This document shows, one piece after another, positions 35,204 through 41,343 of a stretch of 41,343 bases of DNA. The stretch's first letter is position 1. Each line of letters opens with the position of its first letter. The translations under genes were made by a program, and so were the position numbers. Location: the IMG/VR virus record IMGVR_UViG_3300010370_000004, positions 1 to 41,343 of that record; one strand, 5' to 3'. The stretch is from a virus. The notes beneath the pieces are model-generated. The model did no database searches. It saw only the letters and a program-made list of their open reading frames with translations, and was not told the origin of the DNA.

Positions 35204-36022
35204 TTATCCAGCGGAGCGAATCAGATAAGAGCCGTTGTGTGCGAAAATTCGTAGATCGGTCCATTGCTGCATCAAATATGACGTTTCTCCTGACAGCGTT
35301 TCGCTTCCCGTTGGAACCACGGTTACTGTGTTGGATGATCCGTCAATTCTGATGATCTCAAACCAGAAGTTTTCCCTTCCTGCTGCGCTAGGTACGGTAA
35401 TCGTTATGTTTCCTGCAGTAGCGTCCACCACGTAAATTGCCATTTGCTCAATGGTTTGGCTTGATGTGATGGGGTAGCTACGGAAGTTTGAAACTCCTTG
35501 CGAGGAAACCCAGGTGCGAAGGCCCTGAATATCGGGCATTTGCATTTTGATTCCCACCAGCTTTTTTCCTTTCACTTGCAGAATGTCACCATCCTTTAAG
35601 GTTGTTTGATCCAGCTCGTACTCTCCGAGCACCCTTGAATCATGCAACAGTTTATGGTCGTGCTCTTTTTCATGTTCTTCTACCTCATGTTCCGCACATT
35701 CTTCCGCACATTCCATTACTTCCTCCATGTTGGCGTTTCCGTTCTCTCCGTGCTCTCCCTTAAATCGCCCATCCTTCGCCATTTCTTCGACAAGAAGCCT
35801 GACGGGGATCTGCGGGGCATCGTTCCCCCTGTCTCCCTTTTCACCCTGCGGACCACGGGGGCCAACGGGGCCGATTGGGCCAACAGGACCACGCTCACCC
35901 TTGTCACCTTTCACCCACGTAATGTTTTTCATAAGGGCTGATAGCACGGTGGATTCCGTCACCGTGTTTTTCTTGGTGGCGAAGCGTTCAAGGGCCGAAA
36001 TGAGTTGGGCGCGGTTGGTCAT
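35204..36022 (-). CDS. Collagen-like fibre protein
   Basis: 272 residues. About ten G-X-Y triplets (GDKGERGPVGPIGPVGPRGP...) at ~residues 39-68 form a collagen-like trimerising shaft. An acidic His/Glu-rich segment (HEVEEHEKEHDHKLLHDSRV) follows, then a C-terminal beta domain ending TDLRIFAHNGSYLIRSAG, like phage fibre tips. The acidic/His stretch may bind metal. ATGA overlap with the gene before it. Confidence 0.7.
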   Translation of the reverse strand: MTNRAQLISALERFATKKNTVTESTVLSALMKNITWVKGDKGERGPVGPIGPVGPRGPQGEKGDRGNDAPQIPVRLLVEEMAKDGRFKGEHGENGNANMEEVMECAEECAEHEVEEHEKEHDHKLLHDSRVLGEYELDQTTLKDGDILQVKGKKLVGIKMQMPDIQGLRTWVSSQGVSNFRSYPITSSQTIEQMAIYVVDATAGNITITVPSAAGRENFWFEIIRIDGSSNTVTVVPTGSETLSGETSYLMQQWTDLRIFAHNGSYLIRSAG

Positions 36023-37575
36023 TGTTCGTCAGGAATTGCCTGTACTGCCGTAAGCCCAGGAATGCTTCCTAGAATCTTTCCAATTTCAGAAACATCACTA
36101 TTGGCTAATGCTGTAGCAAGTCGGTTCTTCAGCTTGGCACTCACGAATCCCCATGCGGGAGAGTCGATAAGAGAAGCCACCATATTGAATCCGAGCGCCC
36201 CAATAATCTTTCCCGAAAATGTGTTACCAGTGGTAGCTCCGCCCAGAGTTGCCAGACCCTTCATAAACTGCTTTTGACCTGTCTTCCGTGCGACGGTCTT
36301 TTCTAATACTCCTTCTAGGCTAGACCAGAATGTGTACTCCTTGTTGAGTTTTGCTACCTCGGGATGGGCTTCTGCTAGGATGCTGCGAATCTTATCTGCT
36401 GCCTTCTTCTTGAAATTGAGCGTGGAGGTCTCTGCTGCTGACTTCGCAATGTTCTTTTTGCCTTGATAAAACTCAGAATCAAATATCTTACGAATGTCTC
36501 TAAGGACTTCATCATCTACATCATCTCCATATTGAGCGATGATTCGTGTCACTTCATCTATACTTTCCACCCCCTCTTTACTTACGACTTTACCCCCAGC
36601 CATAAATTGCTGTTTTTGGGATTGGAGATAGTCAATCAGCGCCGATGTCTTGGTTCTTCCAGGGAGCGGTCCTGCCTGCTGAATTGCCTCGCCAGCTACT
36701 TCCGCTGCTGCTCCTGCCTTTGCCTGCATACCTTTTCGTGTAAGTGCAAGGGTTTCCTTTAGAGGACGATCAACTAGCTCTCCGGCGATGTTCTGTGTGG
36801 TCTGCTTCGTAGCAATAGTCGTAGGGTTAAGTGTTCTGGCAACACTCGCCTCTGCACTCTCTCTAGCGGCCTTTCCCAATCCCTTTGCCACGTCATCAAC
36901 GCCAGTGGACGCGAGCGCTGTCTTCCCTGCCCGTGCCCCTTTTCCTATAGGAAGAAGAGAGGCAATATTAACGACCGCTTCCAGGTTCGCCGCATTTACG
37001 GGGTCTTTGGCTTTCCATTGATTGTAAAACTCTGTTCCTTTTTCAATTGCGGCGAGTCCAGCCTGTCCTGCCGGTGTTTTGAGAATGGACACACCCACTC
37101 CCTTTGCCGCATCAACAACTGGTTTTTCGATAGCATCAGGAGTAAGAGCGCTTATCGCCCTACCGCCAAGAACAAGACCAGCCCCAGTAATATCTCCGAT
37201 TAATCCAGCACCCTGACCACCGATTTGAAGAACTGTTGAGCCGAGTCCTTGCTGCCCCCTAAGCATTCTTCCTGCTGCACTATCCGTCTCGGATGTTCGT
37301 GACGGATTCAAAGCAGACTCGATAAGTCCCGTATCACTTCCGAACGCAGCCTGATTTCTTTTCTGCAAGGCGCTTGAAACCGTGGAGAAAAAACCCTCTT
37401 TTGCACTTGGATTATCTTTCGGCTGTGCCGAGCTGAATTGTGAAAGCTCGGGCGGTAAGGAATACCCTTTTTTCTCAATGGATGCGGCGATAGATTGTGC
37501 ATTGATCCCAGAACCCGGCGGCGCATTACGCACCATGTTTTGGAATTCTTCGTATGTAAGAGTTCGCTTTTGCAT
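36019..37575 (-). CDS. Internal virion/ejection-like protein
   Basis: 518 residues. Gly/Ala-rich hydrophobic stretch (GQGAGLIGDITGAGLVLGGR) and long amphipathic helices, like podovirus ejection proteins that insert into the host envelope. No enzyme motif. The neighbouring 851-residue coiled-coil protein supports a pair of internal proteins. Role inferred from composition and position. Confidence 0.5.
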   Translation of the reverse strand: MQKRTLTYEEFQNMVRNAPPGSGINAQSIAASIEKKGYSLPPELSQFSSAQPKDNPSAKEGFFSTVSSALQKRNQAAFGSDTGLIESALNPSRTSETDSAAGRMLRGQQGLGSTVLQIGGQGAGLIGDITGAGLVLGGRAISALTPDAIEKPVVDAAKGVGVSILKTPAGQAGLAAIEKGTEFYNQWKAKDPVNAANLEAVVNIASLLPIGKGARAGKTALASTGVDDVAKGLGKAARESAEASVARTLNPTTIATKQTTQNIAGELVDRPLKETLALTRKGMQAKAGAAAEVAGEAIQQAGPLPGRTKTSALIDYLQSQKQQFMAGGKVVSKEGVESIDEVTRIIAQYGDDVDDEVLRDIRKIFDSEFYQGKKNIAKSAAETSTLNFKKKAADKIRSILAEAHPEVAKLNKEYTFWSSLEGVLEKTVARKTGQKQFMKGLATLGGATTGNTFSGKIIGALGFNMVASLIDSPAWGFVSAKLKNRLATALANSDVSEIGKILGSIPGLTAVQAIPDEQ

Positions 37576-37577
37576 GG

Positions 37578-40133
37578 TTACGGAAGGAAGGAATCGACGT
37601 ACGTATCGGCGTTATTGCCTCCGGGGTTTGTCTTGTTTCGTTTCAGATAATTGAAGTATGCCTCACTGATGCCGGATTGAGAGGCTGTATCAATAACTGG
37701 CTGGTACACCTGATCATCGTAAATCCTTGCGGTTGCTTCGTAGACTTCATTTGCGATCCTTGCCATTTCATCGCGTGTTGCCTGCGGGAAGGACTCACCA
37801 CCCAAAAGCACGCCCTCCGCGTAATCCCTGTTTACCTTGTCGCGCAGGGCAGCGGCCTTCATAAGTAATTTCTGATCCTCTGCGCGAACAGCTAGACCAG
37901 GATCAACAATGCCGTTCTGGTAGAAGTTCAAGAGAGCAACGTCACCAACACCGCTCGCCGCATCGCTCGCAATGTCGATTTTCGGAACCGCCATTTTCAT
38001 CGAATCTAGCTTCTTCGTGATATCGCTCGTTTTGATGGATGTGCGAAGGGTAGCAAGCTCCTTTCTTTGCTCTGGCTCAAGTGCTCGGATATCCCCGACC
38101 TTCGATCCTTCTGTCCTAAGTATCCCCGTATATGTCGTTACGTCCGCTACGGAAACACCGTATGCCTTTGCAGCATCTTTCACCGTGAGATCGCCTCGAA
38201 GGTAGGCATCCGCTGCGGCATCGACGTTCGGATTGCCCGAAGTAATATTCTGGAAGTTTGGCGCGGAATATTGATCGTATTCCGCCTGTAAATATGTATC
38301 GTTTGCTTTCAGGAATTCCTGCCTACTCTTTTCGTTCATGGTTTGGCCTAGTTCCTGCTCCTTCTGGGCAATTTTTTGATTATTAAATTCATCACGAGTA
38401 ACAAGCGGAGCATTTTGCGATTTTCTCGCTAGTTCCATATTAATTGCCTGTTGTCGGGCAAGCGCCGCCGCTCGTGCTGCCTTAATTTCCTCGTTCGACT
38501 TCGCATTAAGCATTTGCTCGACGCTGAACGATTTTACGTCCTTTCCGAGTCCAAGAACGATGTCACGGACTTCGGATTCTGGGAAGTCGTTAAGTAGTTT
38601 CGTGATCTGTGATAATGCACGATCCTCCTTGTCGAGTTCTTCCTGTTTTGCCTCTTTGATAAGTCCCTGGATTTGCCATGCCGTATCAAGGTTTTGCTTC
38701 GCAAGTGTATTCCGAAGATTCACCTGGTTATTCCATGCAGTCGTGATAATCCCCTGCTCCGCTTGCTGCCTCGCTGTGGCATTGCTGATACCCTGCATCC
38801 CGATCCTTTCCAGGGCACTTCGCAATTCTTTCGTGTTTGCAATGGTTTCGCTGATGTAGTTGTTCTGATTCTCGTTATAGAGTCCAGTAAACTTCGCAGC
38901 GAGGTCGGTTCTGGCGTAGGTGAATTGAATGGCGAGGTCTGACAATTTGCTTTCAAACTCCGCGTCGGATTCCATGACGGCCCTGATTCCTGCATCCTGT
39001 CCGAATCCTCCGGCGAGGGCGATCTGAGCCACCATTGCATCGTGTGATTCACGCTTTTGCTTTTGGAGAGTAGAACGTCCCTTGTATTCCTCCCATGCCA
39101 AACGGTCTTCCTCGGCCTTCCGTTGCTTTGCAATCGTTTCTTCGTTGTTGTTACGCACTTCCTCCAATAAACCATTCATCGCCTCTGTAGAGTCAATGTA
39201 GCCCTGCTTCATAGTATCCAGTTCCGACTGGATTCCTCCGTAGGTCTTTTCAATGTCTCCGAGCAAGCCTTGTGTAAGATTTGCGTTTTCCGTCAAGCTC
39301 TGCTGGATGCTCTGCTGGAATTGGGCGAGGTACGGAGCGAGGAATTGAGCTTCGGGGGGGAGGTTGGCAAACGCCGCTCCTGCTCCTGCTGCCGTTGGGT
39401 CGGGAGGTGCAGGGGTTTCAGTACCTGGAATTGTTGGCGCTCCTGCTGTTGTCGGAGTCGTTGGTGCTGCTGTTGTGCCGGGAACGGTTGGAGGTGTTGA
39501 TAACGCAGCCCCCTCTTTCTCAATATTCTTTTGCTTCATTAATTCATTAAGTTTCTGTTGGTTAATAAGATCAACTTCTGGTGTTGCGCCTCTTGCATTG
39601 CGTAACTCATCGATTTGTTGATCTATAGTTTTTCCAGTCGTTCCTACCTGGTTAAACGCACCCTGAACCGCCGCTCTATTCTCCGTAATCTTTTGGTTTG
39701 CTTGCTCTGGTGTCATCCCAGCAGCAATGAGGCGATCTCGTGCAGCAGCGTCTATTTGTCCTGTTACAACAGGCGTTGTATCTGATCGAATGTTTCCTGT
39801 TCTTTGGTTAAAGTTCGTGCGGAGTCCTTGGGCACCAATAGTCGCCTGATCCATGATGTCGGCGTAGCTTGGGCCTGTGCGAGTGCCACCTTGGACGGCG
39901 TTGTATTCCGCTCCTGAAGCAATATTCTGAAGGTTCTGGGTTGCTTGCTGTCCTGCTGTGCTCGTTGTGGTAAGCGGCCCCCCCGTTGACGTAAGGCTCT
40001 GCGCCCGTTGCATTTCCTGGCGTGCTGCGTTCGCTTCGGCTACACGGCGTGTGTATCGAACATTCGTGTTTGCGTCCTCTGCCAGCAAAAAGCAGAGTCT
40101 ATTTTCACGGCCTATGGCGTTAAAGTGGCGCAT
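37578..40133 (-). CDS. Large coiled-coil internal virion-like protein
   Basis: 851 residues, predominantly helical with Gln/Ala/Glu-rich heptads (QSIQQSLTENANLTQGLLGD, LEEVRNNNEETIAKQRKAEE) and a Pro/Thr/Ala linker near residue 220-250. The ATG follows the fibre stop with no gap (TAAATG). No lysozyme motif seen. Comparable in size and character to podovirus internal core/ejection proteins. The exact start is uncertain because the first ~45 residues are unlike the rest. Confidence 0.5.
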   Translation of the reverse strand: MRHFNAIGRENRLCFLLAEDANTNVRYTRRVAEANAARQEMQRAQSLTSTGGPLTTTSTAGQQATQNLQNIASGAEYNAVQGGTRTGPSYADIMDQATIGAQGLRTNFNQRTGNIRSDTTPVVTGQIDAAARDRLIAAGMTPEQANQKITENRAAVQGAFNQVGTTGKTIDQQIDELRNARGATPEVDLINQQKLNELMKQKNIEKEGAALSTPPTVPGTTAAPTTPTTAGAPTIPGTETPAPPDPTAAGAGAAFANLPPEAQFLAPYLAQFQQSIQQSLTENANLTQGLLGDIEKTYGGIQSELDTMKQGYIDSTEAMNGLLEEVRNNNEETIAKQRKAEEDRLAWEEYKGRSTLQKQKRESHDAMVAQIALAGGFGQDAGIRAVMESDAEFESKLSDLAIQFTYARTDLAAKFTGLYNENQNNYISETIANTKELRSALERIGMQGISNATARQQAEQGIITTAWNNQVNLRNTLAKQNLDTAWQIQGLIKEAKQEELDKEDRALSQITKLLNDFPESEVRDIVLGLGKDVKSFSVEQMLNAKSNEEIKAARAAALARQQAINMELARKSQNAPLVTRDEFNNQKIAQKEQELGQTMNEKSRQEFLKANDTYLQAEYDQYSAPNFQNITSGNPNVDAAADAYLRGDLTVKDAAKAYGVSVADVTTYTGILRTEGSKVGDIRALEPEQRKELATLRTSIKTSDITKKLDSMKMAVPKIDIASDAASGVGDVALLNFYQNGIVDPGLAVRAEDQKLLMKAAALRDKVNRDYAEGVLLGGESFPQATRDEMARIANEVYEATARIYDDQVYQPVIDTASQSGISEAYFNYLKRNKTNPGGNNADTYVDSFLP

Positions 40134-41343
40134 TTATTGAGAGAGGGCGAAAGTAAGGCTAATTCCAGATGTTCCAGTGTTGCCAGTAGAACCAGTGGAC
40201 CCTGTAGCTGCGCCCGTTCCTCCTGCACCACCAGATCCAGGCGTACCAGGTGATCCACCAACGACAGACGTTGAGCCTGTCCATGACGTATCGCCATACA
40301 CGACAACAACAAGCCCGCCTGCTCCACCTGACCCGCTCGCACCACCGCCACCACCGCCACAGGTCGAGGATGCAGCACCGCCATTTCCTCCGTTTCCGCC
40401 ATTGCCTCCCTTAGCATAAATGCTACCTGGACCACGAATCATGTTTGCGATAACAACAACGATTCCAGCATTACCGCCAGATCCACCACCGCCACCTCCT
40501 GCTCCAGCGGAATCTGATCCTTCACCGTTGCAGCTACCAGCACCACCTCCACCACCACCACCAGCACCAGCGTTGACGTAGTACACAATGGAGCCAGTCA
40601 GAGTATTGAGCCTGTTGGTAGTCGCAGGAAGAAGGAAGCGGAACGAACCATAGGACGCAGGATGCGCTGCAACCGAACCAGCTGCGCCAGCACCACCGCC
40701 CGAACCAACGGCACCAGAAGCATCGTCGTCTTGTCCTCCTGCGCCACCAGCAACACCCGCTACTCCGTTGCTTCCAACGGCCTTGCCCTGAAGTCTTCCA
40801 GGGTTTCCGGGGACTCCTGCAGCACCATCGCCGTTGTTCACCGTCAATCCTCCACGTCCTCCCATAGACCCAGCGATACCACCCATAAGGAGCGAATCAG
40901 CGAGAACCGCACCAGAAGCACCACCAGAACCAGGCGTTGTCGCTGAAGCTGCCGTTCCATTGCTTCCTGCGTTACCGTTTCTAACAATAGATCCAGTGGA
41001 ACCGTAAAGCGTGAGTGTTCCAGCGACGAAAATACGGAAGCCGCCTGGATTGATGTAGGCACCCGTATTGATCGTGAGGTTGTTGTACATCATGTCCCTG
41101 CTCAACGTCGTAGCGTTGGATATAGTTACGTTTCCGTCCGATCCGTCACCGAAGAACCCAGCACCGATTTGACTTGGAATAACTGATTGCGACAAAAGAC
41201 CGTTCGATCCAAGAGTTGGGATGCGTCCAGCGGAAACTGCACCAGAGGCGTTTTTAACGAGCCACCGAAGCGGCACGACGTTCTGTGCGCCTGTCGATCC
41301 TGTTCCGTTCAGTGATTGCATGGCCGCAAGCGTCGCAAGCTGC
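40134..41343 (-). CDS. Glycine-rich receptor-binding fibre, C-terminal part
   Basis: C-terminal portion of the fibre begun at 830-1, entering through the terminal repeat. From ~residue 440 it is dominated by poly-Gly/Ala/Ser stretches (GAGGGGGGGAGSCNGEGSDS) alternating with beta strands (YGSFRFLLPATTNRL, LVVVVYGDTSWTG), like the polyglycine-II sandwich of T-even gp38-type adhesin tips. Likely the host-recognition tip. The matching bases 41221-41343 duplicate 1-123. Confidence 0.7.
   Translation of the reverse strand, partial: QLATLAAMQSLNGTGSTGAQNVVPLRWLVKNASGAVSAGRIPTLGSNGLLSQSVIPSQIGAGFFGDGSDGNVTISNATTLSRDMMYNNLTINTGAYINPGGFRIFVAGTLTLYGSTGSIVRNGNAGSNGTAASATTPGSGGASGAVLADSLLMGGIAGSMGGRGGLTVNNGDGAAGVPGNPGRLQGKAVGSNGVAGVAGGAGGQDDDASGAVGSGGGAGAAGSVAAHPASYGSFRFLLPATTNRLNTLTGSIVYYVNAGAGGGGGGGAGSCNGEGSDSAGAGGGGGGSGGNAGIVVVIANMIRGPGSIYAKGGNGGNGGNGGAASSTCGGGGGGASGSGGAGGLVVVVYGDTSWTGSTSVVGGSPGTPGSGGAGGTGAATGSTGSTGNTGTSGISLTFALSQ
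41221..41343. repeat. Terminal direct repeat (identical to 1-123)
   Basis: 123 bases identical to the start of the window, inside a coding region. This marks a closed circular assembly (unit 41,220 bp) rather than an obvious physical phage end. Confidence 0.95.

Noticed and set aside
1-41343. CRISPR array, diversity-generating retroelement or insertion sequence
   Set aside because: No regular short repeats with spacers, no reverse transcriptase or transposase, and no variable/template repeat pair seen.
1-41343. Alternative genetic code (TGA or TAG recoding)
   Set aside because: Essential genes end cleanly at TGA, TAA and TAG, and ATGA overlaps use TGA as stop repeatedly.

Overview
The window is a complete, circularly closed genome of a tailed phage. 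Its last 123 bases (41221-41343) repeat the first 123 exactly, so the unit length is 41,220 bp, and one fibre gene is cut by the linearisation point (1-830 joins 40134-41220). The gene set points to a podovirus-like virion: DUF5681-type small terminase, large terminase, portal, scaffold, decoration protein, major capsid protein, head-tail adaptor, tail hub protein, fibres, two large internal-virion-like proteins and an M15 endolysin. There is no integrase, DNA polymerase, RNA polymerase or helicase. Replication probably relies on the host, helped by a DnaD/replisome-organiser-like protein, an SSB-like protein and a RusA-like resolvase. Several fibres use low-complexity Gly/Thr/Ser repeats ('TGRFSCGTDTDTNTTYTAG') that recall surface proteins of Patescibacteria (CPR). 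That makes a CPR host a reasonable but unproven inference. TGA is used as a stop throughout.

Layout. The minus strand from 18650 down to 1, and on through the junction from 41220 to 30833, carries an accessory/replication segment (18650-11757) and a long late operon. The late operon runs terminase, portal, scaffold, capsid, tail, fibres, internal proteins, more fibres, endolysin and holin-like genes. The plus strand from 18742 to 30724 carries early/accessory genes: small zinc ribbons, many tiny secreted or membrane proteins, a 1.1-kb noncoding RNA locus, a transglycosylase-like protein, an SSB-like protein, a Cro/CI-like regulator and a chain of small overlapping ORFs. It ends in an AT-rich cassette encoding an IbrB-like ParB-fold protein, an IbrA-like PP-loop/PAPS-reductase protein and a Cas4/RecB-like nuclease. 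One HNH gene (16021-16500) sits alone on the plus strand behind a structured noncoding stretch.

Expression logic. Most starts have no Shine-Dalgarno; one clear exception is at 17334. First cistrons recurrently show TTGNNN-N16/17-TANNNT followed by exactly 6 (or 7-9) bases and then ATG, the signature of leaderless transcripts. Downstream cistrons are joined by ATGA overlaps or follow C-rich, G-poor leaders.

Most unusual items: (1) a 26-codon leader peptide whose coding sequence contains interleaved perfect inverted repeats (pseudoknot or switch) immediately before the ParB/PP-loop/nuclease cassette; (2) a noncoding locus at 20396-21498 made of modules bounded by conserved complementary repeats and containing tRNA-like cloverleafs; (3) two separate loci (13527-13649 minus, 21318-21413 plus) with a perfect tRNA acceptor stem, D-arm and TTCAAAT T-arm but an enlarged insertion where the anticodon arm should be; (4) virion genes with N-terminal signal/membrane segments.
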